Assembly: GCA_043765375.1 (NCBI GenBank)
Contig: JAYUJH010000033.1
Span: forward strand, 11,957 to 75,956
Reading direction: 5' to 3'
DNA length: 64,000 nucleotides
DNA from: JAYUJH01 sp043765375
GTDB taxonomy: Bacteria; Pseudomonadota; Alphaproteobacteria; Rickettsiales; UBA998
Both the position numbers and the translations under genes were made by a program. Positions 8,028 to 17,604 of the stretch are shown here, in pieces; within the stretch, counting starts at the first letter, position 1; every line of letters starts with the position of its first letter. Below the pieces are notes generated by a model. That model worked only from the letters and a program-made list of their open reading frames with translations, made no database searches and had not been told where the DNA came from.

Positions 8028-9302
8028 ATGACCAAAACAGTAAAAGAAACTAAAACCACCAGATATTGCTCATTTTGTGGCAAAAGTGAACATGAGGTGC
8101 GCAAGTTAATTGCAGGGCCAACTGTGTTTATTTGTGATGAATGCGTTGAACTTTGTATGGATATCATACGCACGGCGGACAAAACCATCGTGGAGCATGA
8201 GGACGGCAAAACGCCAAAACCTTCAGAGATAATGGCCTTTTTGGATCAATATGTAATCGGGCAATCGCAGGCGAAACGAGTTTTGGCAGTAGCGGTTTAT
8301 AACCATTATAAACGTGTGAACTTGATTGAAAAAGGCTCTGATGTTGAGCTTGCCAAGTCAAACATATTATTGCTAGGGCCAACTGGTTGTGGAAAAACCT
8401 TACTTGCGCAAACATTGGCTCGCATTTTGGACGTTCCATTCACCATGGCAGATGCAACCACTTTAACCGAGGCTGGATATGTTGGTGAAGATGTGGAAAA
8501 CATCATTTTGCGCTTGCTTCAAGCAGCGGATTATAACGTTGAGCGGGCGCAAAGAGGGATTGTTTATATTGATGAAGTGGATAAAATATCCCGCAAATCA
8601 GATAATCCATCAATAACCCGTGATGTTTCAGGCGAAGGCGTGCAGCAAGCATTGCTTAAAATAATGGAAGGAACTGTTGCATCTGTGCCACCTCAAGGTG
8701 GACGCAAGCACCCGCAACAAGAGTTTTTGCAGGTTGATACTTCAAACATTTTGTTCATTTGTGGAGGAGCATTCGCAGGATTACATAAGATTGTAGCGCA
8801 ACGTGGCAAAGGAACATCAATTGGTTTCGGTGCTGACGTGAAAAGTGAAGTTGAAGAGGGCGTTGGTGAATTGCTAGCCAAAGTTGAGCCTGAAGATTTG
8901 TTGAAGTTTGGCTTAATTCCAGAGTTTGTTGGCAGGTTACCAGTAATTGCAACGCTTGAAGATTTGGATAATGAGGCATTGACTCGCATTTTGACTCAAC
9001 CGAAAAATGCAATCGTCAAGCAATATAAAAAATTATTTGAATTAGAAAATGTTAGTTTGAACTTCACTGATGAGGCATTACAAGCGATTGCTGACAAAGC
9101 GATTGACCGCAAAACTGGTGCAAGGGGTTTGAGGGCAATCATGGAGGAAACATTATTGGATTTGATGTTTGATGTTCCAGATGATGATTTGTTGGCGGAA
9201 GTGATTATTGATGAAAAAGTGGTTAAAGATAAGGCAAAACCTAAGCTGAATTATACCAAGCCCGCTCCTAAATCTAAGGATATAGCCGAAGTGGAGGCTT
9301 AA
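8028..9302 (+). CDS. clpX: ATP-dependent Clp protease ATP-binding subunit ClpX
   Basis: AAA+ unfoldase that feeds substrates to ClpP. 424 residues, full length. The N-terminal C4 zinc domain is CSFCGK...CDECVELC. Walker A is GPTGCGKTLLAQ, Walker B is VYIDEVDKI, the pore loop region has GYVGEDVE, and the sensor-2 region has TGARGLRAIME. A basic tail rich in Lys and Pro follows (about 25 residues). clpP is not adjacent as it is in many bacteria. The stop codon abuts the hisE start, and hemF overlaps hisE, giving a clpX-hisE-hemF operon. Confidence 0.97.
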   Translation: MTKTVKETKTTRYCSFCGKSEHEVRKLIAGPTVFICDECVELCMDIIRTADKTIVEHEDGKTPKPSEIMAFLDQYVIGQSQAKRVLAVAVYNHYKRVNLIEKGSDVELAKSNILLLGPTGCGKTLLAQTLARILDVPFTMADATTLTEAGYVGEDVENIILRLLQAADYNVERAQRGIVYIDEVDKISRKSDNPSITRDVSGEGVQQALLKIMEGTVASVPPQGGRKHPQQEFLQVDTSNILFICGGAFAGLHKIVAQRGKGTSIGFGADVKSEVEEGVGELLAKVEPEDLLKFGLIPEFVGRLPVIATLEDLDNEALTRILTQPKNAIVKQYKKLFELENVSLNFTDEALQAIADKAIDRKTGARGLRAIMEETLLDLMFDVPDDDLLAEVIIDEKVVKDKAKPKLNYTKPAPKSKDIAEVEA

Positions 9303-9626
9303 TTGGAGCAAAATATAGCTCTTGTTTTTGAGCATTTAGCGAGCGTAATCAAAGAAAAACGTGATGGTGACCCGAAGCAATCTTACATAGCTAAGCGATT
9401 TGCCAAAGGACGTGCGAAAATAGCGCAAAAAATTGGTGAAGAAGGGGTGGAATTGGCTTTGGCAGTGGTTTTGCAAGATAAAACCGAGATAATTTCTGAA
9501 AGTGCTGACTTGATATTTCATATGATGTTAGCTTTGGAAGAGGCGGGGCTAGATTTTTCGCAAGTCGTGGCGGAACTTTCTCGCCGTGATGGGATATCAG
9601 GGTTGGAGGAGAAGGCTTCAAGGTGA
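9303..9626 (+). CDS. hisE: Phosphoribosyl-ATP pyrophosphohydrolase
   Basis: Second step of histidine synthesis: hydrolyses phosphoribosyl-ATP to phosphoribosyl-AMP. 107 residues with family motifs KIGEEGVELALA and ESADLIFHMMLAL (MazG-type metal-binding Glu/Asp). It begins at TTG 9303, directly after the clpX TAA, with GGAGG seven bases upstream; no later start would keep the domain intact. It ends within the hemF start region. Finding hisE between clpX and hemF, away from other his genes, is unusual. Confidence 0.9.
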   Translation: MEQNIALVFEHLASVIKEKRDGDPKQSYIAKRFAKGRAKIAQKIGEEGVELALAVVLQDKTEIISESADLIFHMMLALEEAGLDFSQVVAELSRRDGISGLEEKASR

Positions 9627-10474
9627 CCTCGCTGGAGCAAAAAAAAATACTTGCCACACAATGGTTTAGGCAATTGCGTGATGACATTTGTGCAGAGTTT
9701 GAATTGTTGGAACAACAGGCTGACACATCATTATATAATGAGAAATCTTCATCATTTGAGCGCAAAGTTTGGCAGCGTGACCAAGGCGGAGGCGGAGAAA
9801 TATCCTTAATGCGGGGACGATTATTTGAAAAAGTTGGCGTAAATATTTCAACTGTTCACGGCGAGTTTTCAGAAAGTTTTCGTAAGGAAATACCCAATGC
9901 AGAGCAGGATCCACGTTTTTGGGCAAGCGGTATTTCGCTAGTAGCACATATGCAAAACCCACATGTTCCCGCCATTCATATGAATACACGTTTCATTGTG
10001 GTGGGAGATGGCAGCAAAAATTGGTTTGGTGGCGGTGCTGATTTGAACCCAATGTTGCATGATGCGCTTACGGAATATTTTTTTCATGATGCGTTCAAAC
10101 AATGTTGCGATGCGCATGGCGGTGATTATTACGAAAAATATAAACAATGGTGCGATGAATATTTTTTTATCAAACATAGAAATGAAGCTCGGGGGGCGGG
10201 TGGCATTTTTTATGATTATTTGAGCGATGATTGGCAGAAAAACTTTGCGTTCACACAAGATGTGGGACGAACTTTTCTGCGCATATACCCCGAAATTGTG
10301 CGCCGCAACATGAACAAACCATGGAATGATTCAGAGAGAGCGCATCAACTGTTCAAACGTGGGAGATATGCGGAGTTTAACTTGGTTTATGACCGTGGAA
10401 CTAGATTTGGTTTGATGACGGGTGGAAATGCGGAGGCAATATTAATGTCGTTACCACCAATCGCAACTTGGTGA
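9623..10474 (+). CDS. hemF: Oxygen-dependent coproporphyrinogen III oxidase
   Basis: Haem synthesis: two oxidative decarboxylations convert coproporphyrinogen III to protoporphyrinogen IX using O2. 283 residues. Diagnostic stretches are WQRDQGGGGEISLM, VHMN-type IHMNTRF, WFGGGADLNP, KHRNEARGAGGIFYD, EFNLVYDRGTRFGL and the C-terminal SLPP. The GTG start at 9623 overlaps the hisE stop by four bases, with GGAGGAG just upstream, implying coupled translation. The gene implies access to oxygen. Confidence 0.95.
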   Translation: MTSLEQKKILATQWFRQLRDDICAEFELLEQQADTSLYNEKSSSFERKVWQRDQGGGGEISLMRGRLFEKVGVNISTVHGEFSESFRKEIPNAEQDPRFWASGISLVAHMQNPHVPAIHMNTRFIVVGDGSKNWFGGGADLNPMLHDALTEYFFHDAFKQCCDAHGGDYYEKYKQWCDEYFFIKHRNEARGAGGIFYDYLSDDWQKNFAFTQDVGRTFLRIYPEIVRRNMNKPWNDSERAHQLFKRGRYAEFNLVYDRGTRFGLMTGGNAEAILMSLPPIATW

Positions 10475-10566
10475 AGATCAAAAGATTTGGCATAAAATAT
10501 AGAAACAAAAATACATTTTTGTAGATTTTGCACTTCGCCCTGCACAATCCACTGCGTACTTTACCG

Positions 10567-11244
10567 TTAAAAATCGGGATCTTCATAATGGGCTGAAGGC
10601 TTAATTCCTCGCACTCTATCCTTCAAGATACGCCTAAATGCGGGACGAGATTTTATCAACGCATACCATTTTTTCAAATTAGAATCGGATACCCAATCCA
10701 CATCACCGAGATAATCATAGAGCGAAAAATGCACCGCAATCGCAATATCAGCCATGGAAAACTTGTCGCCAGCCAACCACTCACGCGCGTTTAACAATTC
10801 TTCAAAATATACCATTTGTTTGGCAAGCATTGTTTTGGCATAACGAATACGTTTAGTATCGGGTTGACCAGCTTTGAGCAGGCTGCGAAAATATTTCTCA
10901 TGCAGCAATGGTTGCGTTACTTCTTTGAGCAATTTGGAATCACCCCAGTGCAGCAAACGTCGCACTTCTGCCCTTGTTGCTAAATCCGCTCCCAGCAATG
11001 ATTGGCCAAAATCTGTGCGGTAACCTTCCTCTAAATATTCAATAATCACGTAACTGCTGCGTAATATCAGTTCATTTTCATCAATCAAAACGGGCAAATC
11101 ACCAGCGGGATTGAGATGCAAAAAGTCGGCACGCTGCTCCCAAACTGGTTCATCAATCAGGCGATGTTCCAGCTGCATCTCGTCAAGCATGAAGCGGATT
11201 TTTCGGCATGAAGGAGAAAATGATGTGTGATATAGTTGACGCAT
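10567..11244 (-). CDS. GST-fold protein, FzlA-like
   Basis: 225 residues with an N-terminal thioredoxin-like GST domain (MRQLYHTSFSPSCRKIRFML; cis-Pro in GDLPVLID) and an all-helical C-terminal domain (DKFSMADIAIAVHFSLYDYLG). The extended C-terminus ends HYEDPDF. FzlA, the alphaproteobacterial FtsZ-binding division protein, is a GST homologue with a conserved acidic C-terminal tail needed for FtsZ contact, and this tail resembles it. A plain glutathione transferase is the alternative. The neighbouring epimerase gene is on the same strand. Confidence 0.65.
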   Translation of the reverse strand: MRQLYHTSFSPSCRKIRFMLDEMQLEHRLIDEPVWEQRADFLHLNPAGDLPVLIDENELILRSSYVIIEYLEEGYRTDFGQSLLGADLATRAEVRRLLHWGDSKLLKEVTQPLLHEKYFRSLLKAGQPDTKRIRYAKTMLAKQMVYFEELLNAREWLAGDKFSMADIAIAVHFSLYDYLGDVDWVSDSNLKKWYALIKSRPAFRRILKDRVRGIKPSAHYEDPDF

Positions 11245-11279
11245 TCAATGATTATTGACTATTTATAGTTAAATATATG

Positions 11280-12212
11280 TTAATGTTTTCTTCGTATCGT
11301 TAGATATTGCGGCACAATTGCGGTTGGCGAATGTGGTTTAATTCCCAAATCATCATAACCGAGCGCATTTTCATTCACTACATTATCATAGCGTAATAAT
11401 TCCACTTGGTCACGCGTTATCATGGGTTTTGGTAAAAACTCATTCACAAACCCAACCATTTTTGCGGCGCAAGTTGGTAGCGGTATCATAATCGCCTTAT
11501 TATTGGTGGTGGCAATAATGAACTCTAAAATCTGTTTGAAACTCATTATTTCTGTCCCGCCAAGCTCATATATTCCAGCGATTTCACGCCCGTGTAAATT
11601 ATTTGAGGCGGCAACCGCAAATGCTTCAGCTACATCAGCGACATATGTTGGTTGAAACTTAGTTTTCCCGCCCGCAATTAATGGCAAAACATGTGCTAAT
11701 GCACTCATTTTTGCAAATTGATTATAAAAATTATCCTCAATTCCAAAAATCACACTTGGACGAAATATCACCGCATTTGGGAAATATTTCAGCACTGCTT
11801 GCTCGCCCTTCAACTTTGTTTGTGCATATTTTGAGGTAACCGCTCTTTCCACTCCAAGCGATGACATATGAATAAAGCGGTTCACTCCATGTTTTGCACT
11901 AAGTTCTGCCAAGCGAGCGGTTGCGATATGGTGGATATTTTCAAAGTTTTGTGCGCCATGTTCGGATAATAATCCAACCAAGTTCACCACAATATCAGTG
12001 TTAGCGAGTAGATTTTCGTAAGTGCTAGCTTTGCGGATATCACCATATTGCAAATTAATTTGTCCAACATCGCCCTGTGTTTTCAAATGTGCTGCTGTAA
12101 CAACGTCTCGGGTGATGATGTTAAGCCGAAATCCTGCATGTGCCAATTGGCTCACCACATATTTTCCTACAAATCCTGTTCCGCCGAACAATAAAATAGT
12201 TTGCGCCTTCAT
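11280..12212 (-). CDS. NAD(P)-binding epimerase, NDUFA9-like (complex I-associated)
   Basis: 310 residues, atypical short-chain dehydrogenase. The N-terminal Rossmann motif is LLFGGTGFVGKYV. Downstream are VVNLVGLLSE, the active-site-like YAQTKLKGEQAV (YxxxK) and IFRPSVIFGIEDNFYNQFAKM. This is the pattern of the bacterial relatives of the mitochondrial complex I subunit NDUFA9, a typical alphaproteobacterial gene thought to help complex I assembly or stability. The start is ATG 12212. Confidence 0.8.
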   Translation of the reverse strand: MKAQTILLFGGTGFVGKYVVSQLAHAGFRLNIITRDVVTAAHLKTQGDVGQINLQYGDIRKASTYENLLANTDIVVNLVGLLSEHGAQNFENIHHIATARLAELSAKHGVNRFIHMSSLGVERAVTSKYAQTKLKGEQAVLKYFPNAVIFRPSVIFGIEDNFYNQFAKMSALAHVLPLIAGGKTKFQPTYVADVAEAFAVAASNNLHGREIAGIYELGGTEIMSFKQILEFIIATTNNKAIMIPLPTCAAKMVGFVNEFLPKPMITRDQVELLRYDNVVNENALGYDDLGIKPHSPTAIVPQYLTIRRKH

Positions 12213-12273
12213 TTGCTATACCATATATAAATATTACTGTCCATTCATAGCAATTTTTAGCACAAATATCCAT

Positions 12274-14433
12274 CTATAATTTTACTTTATTTTTGCGAGT
12301 TTTGGCAGTTTTTTGGCTAATCGCATTGCCTCGCCCTGAAAGGCTGGGGTTTTCCATGAAATAATAATGCGCAGAAAAATGTTCAATCGTTGCAATTTTG
12401 CTATATTCACCGCTAGATTGCAGCTCCCAACTATTAACATCATCACGCAAATTAGCGACCATAATCTGCTCCAACACTTGGCTATGCACCGTTTCATTGA
12501 TTATTGGAATCATCACCTCCACTCGCCAATCAAGGTTTCGGGGCATCCAATCCGCTGAACCAATATAAACTAAAGCATTTTTGGAAGGCATGTCGTAACC
12601 ATTACCAAAGCAATAAATGCGAGAATGTTCCAAAAATCGTCCAACAATGCTTTTCACACGGATATTTTCAGACATATTCTTCACTTGCGGACGCAAACAA
12701 CATATACCCCGCACCACCAACTCAATTTTTACTCCCGCATTTGATGCTTCATATAATGCGTCAATAATTGCGGTATCAACCAGCGAGTTCATTTTTGCCC
12801 AAATATGCGCAGGTTTGCCTAGTTTTGCGTTATCTCGCTCATTTGCAATTAACCGCAATATATGGTTACGCATATGGAGCGGGGCTGGAATAACATAAGC
12901 GAACTCGCTCGGGCTGCCATATCCTGTGACATAATTAAAGACAAAATGCGCCTCTTTCGCCAAATCTTTGTTGCAAGTGAAATATGATAAATCAGTATAA
13001 ATCTTCGCCGTATCAGGGTGATAATTGCCTGTGCCAAAATGCACATAAGACATCAACCCCGATTTTTCACGCCGCACCACGATTGAGATTTTCGCATGGG
13101 TTTTGATGCCAACAAAGCCATAAACCACTTGAACCCCCGCTCGCTCCAAATCTCTCGCCCAGCGAATATTTGCTTCTTCATCAAATCTTGCCCGCAATTC
13201 CACCAGTGCCGTGACGGATTTTCCGCTTTCCGCAGCTCTAATCAACGCTCTCGCAATTGATGAATCATGACTAGTGCGATATAAAGTTTGTTTGATTGCA
13301 ACTACTTCAGGGTCATTCGCTGCTTGCTCTAAAAATTGCACCACCACATCAAAAGTTTCATAAGGGTGATGAATGATGATGTCCTTAGTTGCAATTGCTG
13401 CGAAACAATCATCGCTATATTCCGTGATGCGTTCAGGAAAGCGTGGTAAATAAATCGGATATTTCAAATCAGGGCGTGACAATTTATATAATTCTGTAAG
13501 GTCGGATAAGCCAAGGATTCCAGCCATTTCATGCACTTGATATATATCAGATTCCACATGGTCAGTGAAAAACTGCACAAGGTGAGGTGGGGCAGGGTGC
13601 AATGCTTTAATACGAATTATGCGCCCACGCCTTCGTTGTTTGACGGCATGTTCATAATTGCGCAATAAATCTTCAGCGTCTTCTTCCACATCAAGGTCGC
13701 TATCTCGCAATATACGAAATAAACATGTATTAATAATGCTAAAATTAGGAAATAATAAATGCGCAAATTGTTTGGTTAATTCCTCCAATTGCAACACATA
13801 GCAACCATTTTTATTCTCAATCACATAAAATCTATCCAATTTATTAGGAAGTGGCACAACCGCGTTCATCACTTTGCCTGTGTGACTATTTTGTAGTTCA
13901 AAAATCTGTGCAAGCCCTTTATTTGGTAAAAATGGAAATGGGTGCGCAGGGTCAATTGCAATTGGGCTTAGTGCTGGGAAGATATCATTCAGAAATAAAC
14001 CTTCTAGCGTATCAAATTGTTCTGGTGCAAGCTCTTGTGGCGTAACAATAAATATATGTTCACGCTCTAATTGTTGTTTCAACTCAAGCCAGCATTGCTG
14101 TTGCTCAACCAACATATCTCGCATGATAAGCACTAAATTGCTTAATTGCTCTGCTGGTGTCAACCCGTCATCGCTTAAATTGAAGATATTGTTGCGCACC
14201 TGCTCTTTCACGCCCGCCACTCGCACCATGGTGAACTCATCAAGATTGCTTGCAGAAATTGCTAAGAACTTCACTCGCTCCAGCAAAGGATTGCTTAAAT
14301 CGCTTGCGCCCGCTAAAACCCTTTTATTAAACGCAATTGACGATGTTTCACGATTTAGATAACGATTTTTTGGATATTCAAGTGATGTTATCTCATTTGA
14401 CTCTATGTCAACATGTTCCAGATCGTGATTCAT
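12274..14433 (-). CDS. ppk1: Polyphosphate kinase 1
   Basis: Makes inorganic polyphosphate reversibly from ATP. 719 residues. Domain order is N-terminal helical (RYLNRETSSIAFNKRVL), head, C1 and C2. The autophosphorylated His lies in VRREKSGLMSYVHFGTGNYHP; the second catalytic His region is FLEHSRIYCFGNG. The C-terminal tail (about 30 residues, Lys-rich, TAKTRKNKVKL) is not part of the core fold. It lies at the end of a minus-strand series after the glutaredoxin gene. Confidence 0.97.
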   Translation of the reverse strand: MNHDLEHVDIESNEITSLEYPKNRYLNRETSSIAFNKRVLAGASDLSNPLLERVKFLAISASNLDEFTMVRVAGVKEQVRNNIFNLSDDGLTPAEQLSNLVLIMRDMLVEQQQCWLELKQQLEREHIFIVTPQELAPEQFDTLEGLFLNDIFPALSPIAIDPAHPFPFLPNKGLAQIFELQNSHTGKVMNAVVPLPNKLDRFYVIENKNGCYVLQLEELTKQFAHLLFPNFSIINTCLFRILRDSDLDVEEDAEDLLRNYEHAVKQRRRGRIIRIKALHPAPPHLVQFFTDHVESDIYQVHEMAGILGLSDLTELYKLSRPDLKYPIYLPRFPERITEYSDDCFAAIATKDIIIHHPYETFDVVVQFLEQAANDPEVVAIKQTLYRTSHDSSIARALIRAAESGKSVTALVELRARFDEEANIRWARDLERAGVQVVYGFVGIKTHAKISIVVRREKSGLMSYVHFGTGNYHPDTAKIYTDLSYFTCNKDLAKEAHFVFNYVTGYGSPSEFAYVIPAPLHMRNHILRLIANERDNAKLGKPAHIWAKMNSLVDTAIIDALYEASNAGVKIELVVRGICCLRPQVKNMSENIRVKSIVGRFLEHSRIYCFGNGYDMPSKNALVYIGSADWMPRNLDWRVEVMIPIINETVHSQVLEQIMVANLRDDVNSWELQSSGEYSKIATIEHFSAHYYFMENPSLSGRGNAISQKTAKTRKNKVKL

Positions 14434-14454
14434 AGATTGATATCACAAGATGGT

Positions 14455-14817
14455 TTAGGCAGCATTGCTTGCACTGATTATTCCATGCTTGCCTAAAAGT
14501 TCTTGCAATTCGCCCGATTCAAACATTTCTCGCACAATATCGCACCCACCAACAAACTCTCCTTTAATATATAATTGTGGAATAGTTGGCCAATCCGAAA
14601 ACTCTTTAATCCCTTGGCGCAATTCGGGGTTTGGCAGCACATTCACATCATGAAGTTCCACCCCCAAACGCTCAAATAAACCAGCCACCATTGCTGAAAA
14701 TCCACATTGTGGCAACTTTTTTGTGCCTTTCATGAACAACACCACATCATGATTGGAGATTTGTTCACGAATATATTCTACAACAGATTTGCTTTCATTC
14801 ACATTTTCTAACTTCAT
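14455..14817 (-). CDS. grxD: Monothiol glutaredoxin (Grx4/GrxD type)
   Basis: 120 residues with the CGFS active site (PQCGFSAMVAG), WPTIPQLYIKGEFVGGCDIV for glutathione binding, and ESGELQELL. Monothiol CGFS glutaredoxins carry 2Fe-2S clusters between the isc machinery and target proteins, usually with BolA. No bolA is adjacent. It lies 21 bp upstream of ppk1 on the same strand. Confidence 0.93.
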   Translation of the reverse strand: MKLENVNESKSVVEYIREQISNHDVVLFMKGTKKLPQCGFSAMVAGLFERLGVELHDVNVLPNPELRQGIKEFSDWPTIPQLYIKGEFVGGCDIVREMFESGELQELLGKHGIISASNAA

Positions 14818-14932
14818 ATTTGGTCAATCCATATTATGTTTATCTACAATAAATATTAACCCAGCCTAGATATATAAGCAAGCGCAAATATTCAATAATT
14901 CGCACTCGCTCATATAAAAATCACCATAAAAT

Positions 14933-16180
14933 CTAAGCTGCAATCACCTCAAATGTTTCATTGCTGATTTCTTCATCTTCACGATACATGGTCATTAATG
15001 GTTCATCACTCACTTGCAGCAACTTATCAGACGGGTGAAAGCCGTTAAAGAATGTTGCCATTGTCCGCCCATAAGCTCCCATTTGTCCTATTTCAATGAA
15101 ATCGCCCTCGCTTGTGTCACTTGGCAGATAAAACGGGCCTTTCATATAATCAAGCGAGTCACAAGTTGGGCCATATAAGCTGAAAGATGCAAGATCGGTT
15201 GAATAAATATGTTCATCGCAAATTAGTTTGGCGGGGTAAATAAATCTAGGCGTTCCCGCATCAAACAAGCTACCATAAGTTCCATCGTTAATATATAACA
15301 TATTACCTTTGCGCAAATCCACCCGCACAATCAACGACATACATTCCGCAACTAATGCCCTCCCTGGTTCTGCCAGTAATTGCATAAATTGATTGCCTTT
15401 TATTTTAGAAAACTCATCATGAATTGCCTTGAAATAATCTTCAATATCAGGCGGAATCATACCAGGGTAAATTGAGGGAAAGCCCCCCCCAACATTGAAA
15501 AAATGCGGTTGCACGCCCGATTGCTCAATCACTTCTGCTGCCATTCTCATCGCAATTCGGTAAGCATCAGGGTGCATACATTGTGAACCAGCATGAAAAC
15601 ATACTCCAACTTTGGCGGCTTTTTGGGCAACTGCACGCATCAACGCTGGTGCCTCTTGCAAGTTAATCCCAAACTTTTCTGACAAGTTCAACTCAGCGTA
15701 AGTATTAGGGATTGATAAGCGCACATGAAGGTTCAAGTCTTTAGCGTTATCAGTTTCTTGCATGATTTTGCCTAACTCATACTCGCTATCAAGTGAAAAA
15801 TTGCGCACGCCGAACTCAAAATAAGCTCGCCTTATTGCGTGCCTTGGTTTCACGGGGTGCATGAAATATAATGTTGCATCATTAAATAACTGACGCGTTG
15901 ATTCAATCTCCTCAATGGAGGCGACGTCAAAGCTGCGTATTCCAGTGTTGTATAATTGTTTTAATACGGTTGGCTCAGGGTTGGTTTTAACCGCATAAAG
16001 GCAAGTTCCGTTAAAATATTGTCTAAAAAACCACGCTGCTCTAATCAAGCTATGTGGGCGATATACAAAAAACGATTTCTCAATATCTTTATGAACAAGT
16101 GATGCTATGCTATTTAATATTGCTGATTTTGATGATAATATTTTTGATGATAATATTTGTGATGATAATGCTTGCGCCAT
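14933..16180 (-). CDS. Ornithine decarboxylase (fold III, PLP)
   Basis: 415 residues of the alanine-racemase-fold decarboxylase family. The PLP lysine is in YAVKTNPEP, HAGSQ contacts PLP, FNVGGGFP binds phosphate, EPGRALVAE follows, CDSLDYM holds the catalytic Cys from the partner subunit, and GAYGRTMATFFNGF closes the site. It converts ornithine to putrescine. The N-terminal 20 residues are a repeat-encoded extension (15-bp unit, 16131-16174) ahead of the domain. A run of eight C at 15483-15490 encodes the conserved Gly loop. The fused spermidine synthase at 28.5 kb could use its product. Confidence 0.9.
   Translation of the reverse strand: MAQALSSQILSSKILSSKSAILNSIASLVHKDIEKSFFVYRPHSLIRAAWFFRQYFNGTCLYAVKTNPEPTVLKQLYNTGIRSFDVASIEEIESTRQLFNDATLYFMHPVKPRHAIRRAYFEFGVRNFSLDSEYELGKIMQETDNAKDLNLHVRLSIPNTYAELNLSEKFGINLQEAPALMRAVAQKAAKVGVCFHAGSQCMHPDAYRIAMRMAAEVIEQSGVQPHFFNVGGGFPSIYPGMIPPDIEDYFKAIHDEFSKIKGNQFMQLLAEPGRALVAECMSLIVRVDLRKGNMLYINDGTYGSLFDAGTPRFIYPAKLICDEHIYSTDLASFSLYGPTCDSLDYMKGPFYLPSDTSEGDFIEIGQMGAYGRTMATFFNGFHPSDKLLQVSDEPLMTMYREDEEISNETFEVIAA
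16131..16174. repeat. 15-bp tandem repeat in the ornithine decarboxylase start
   Basis: Three copies of GATGATAATATTTTT and variants. On the coding strand it gives SSQILSSKILSSK. The unit length keeps the frame. Confidence 0.85.
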
Positions 16181-16323
16181 TACTATATGGTTACCTCTCC
16201 GTTCACCGCATTGGTGTTGCTAAGTTTCTGCTATGTAGTCTATGTAATTCATTTTATTAATATGATTTTTCATAAGTATTTAATATAATCACAAAAATGA
16301 TTTAATGTAAATAAAATATTTCA

Positions 16324-17604
16324 TTATTCACGCACATCAATGAAAGCATGGCGACGCAATTCACGCAATGCACGCACCGCTTCCAACTGCAATTTTTCCT
16401 GTTTCAACCGCACTGTAATGCGTTCTTTCAATTTGTTGCTGATTGGCGTTTCGGTTTTCTCACATAATTTTAGCAACCTAATTCCGTCTGGTGAGGCAAA
16501 TGGTTCTGATGTTTCATTGATGTTCAAGCCTCGCACTAGCGGAAATATTTGTGGTGATATTTCACTCAAATTAGCTCGCAAATATTTCACTTCAAAATCA
16601 AGCGTTTCTAAATCTGTTACCCCAGACACATCTAATTTGTTGCAACTGCCCGAATGATTTCGCACATTTTTAGCAATATTCATCAATAAATCTACGTCCT
16701 GCTTGGTTGCGTCCGCCTTAAGATGCAAGATAATTTCCTTGAATGTTGCCTCCGCATTCATTTGATAATCTCCAAGCCGTTTTTCTTGAATGAAAATAAT
16801 TTGATAGCCATTAACAGTTTGGAAAGGGTCTAGAAATGCAGGAGCATTAGTCGCCCGCACCACAGTCGCAAGGGGAGGGGGCATTTGCGCTATGGGAATC
16901 CATGTTGGCGTGGTCGCTGGCTCAGTTGAGGTTGTGCTTAATTGCTTGGCGAGTGTTTGGAAATCTACTCCATTGCGCAATTGTTCAGTTAATTTTGCTG
17001 CAAGTCCGCCCGCATCATCTTGTCCAAATTGTTGTGATATAATATTCAAATTAGGTATATCAATCGTAGCAACCAGAACTTCCTCAACTTTGCGTTGCTT
17101 TTGCATATATTGTTCAATATGTCGGTTTAGCTCCGAATCACTGACCTGTAATTTTGGCACAATTTTGCGCTGAATATATCTCCCCCATACAATTTGCGCT
17201 GATAATTGCTGCTTAAGTGTTTCTATATCAATTTTATTTGCGTCCAGAAACCGCAACAAACTACCAGCTTCTTTTTTGTTATCCGCCTCAATTTTGGCAA
17301 TCGCTGCATCAATTTCCGCATCGGTGATGTTAATATTTATATTTTTACTTTCCTGCAACTGTAACTGCTCATCAATCAGATTATTTAACACACGATTTGC
17401 TAACTGCCCCGTTGTTTTGCTATCTGTTTTGATGCCAGTCGTTAGCATAATAAACTGCATTCTTTGCCCAATATCATACATTGTCACGGGATAATCATTA
17501 ACAATTGCTGCCACTTTGAGATTATTATTCTGCCCCGAAGGTGAAGCATAACTTGCAACGCTTGCCCCAATAATCAATATTATGCTTAGAATTATTTTTA
17601 TCAT
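16324..17604 (-). CDS. surA: Periplasmic chaperone/peptidyl-prolyl isomerase SurA
   Basis: 426 residues. Signal peptide MIKIILSIILIIGASVASYAS is followed by the SurA N-terminal domain (VAAIVNDYPVTMYDIGQRM, NLIDEQLQLQES). A parvulin-like segment follows (LRNGVDFQTLAKQLS...TPTWIPIAQMPPPL), then a second weaker one. SurA escorts outer-membrane proteins through the periplasm. The start codon is directly against the greA stop, so the two genes are co-transcribed; the usual partners (lptD upstream, pdxA downstream) are absent. Confidence 0.88.
   Translation of the reverse strand: MIKIILSIILIIGASVASYASPSGQNNNLKVAAIVNDYPVTMYDIGQRMQFIMLTTGIKTDSKTTGQLANRVLNNLIDEQLQLQESKNININITDAEIDAAIAKIEADNKKEAGSLLRFLDANKIDIETLKQQLSAQIVWGRYIQRKIVPKLQVSDSELNRHIEQYMQKQRKVEEVLVATIDIPNLNIISQQFGQDDAGGLAAKLTEQLRNGVDFQTLAKQLSTTSTEPATTPTWIPIAQMPPPLATVVRATNAPAFLDPFQTVNGYQIIFIQEKRLGDYQMNAEATFKEIILHLKADATKQDVDLLMNIAKNVRNHSGSCNKLDVSGVTDLETLDFEVKYLRANLSEISPQIFPLVRGLNINETSEPFASPDGIRLLKLCEKTETPISNKLKERITVRLKQEKLQLEAVRALRELRRHAFIDVRE

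Noticed and set aside
9303..9626. hisE as part of a larger MazG protein
   Set aside because: Length and motifs fit HisE alone; both ends are tightly set by clpX and hemF.
15483..15490. Run of eight C in the ornithine decarboxylase gene as a phase switch
   Set aside because: It codes the strictly needed VGGGFP loop and lies mid-gene in a housekeeping enzyme; selection against slippage is likely and nothing else points to switching.
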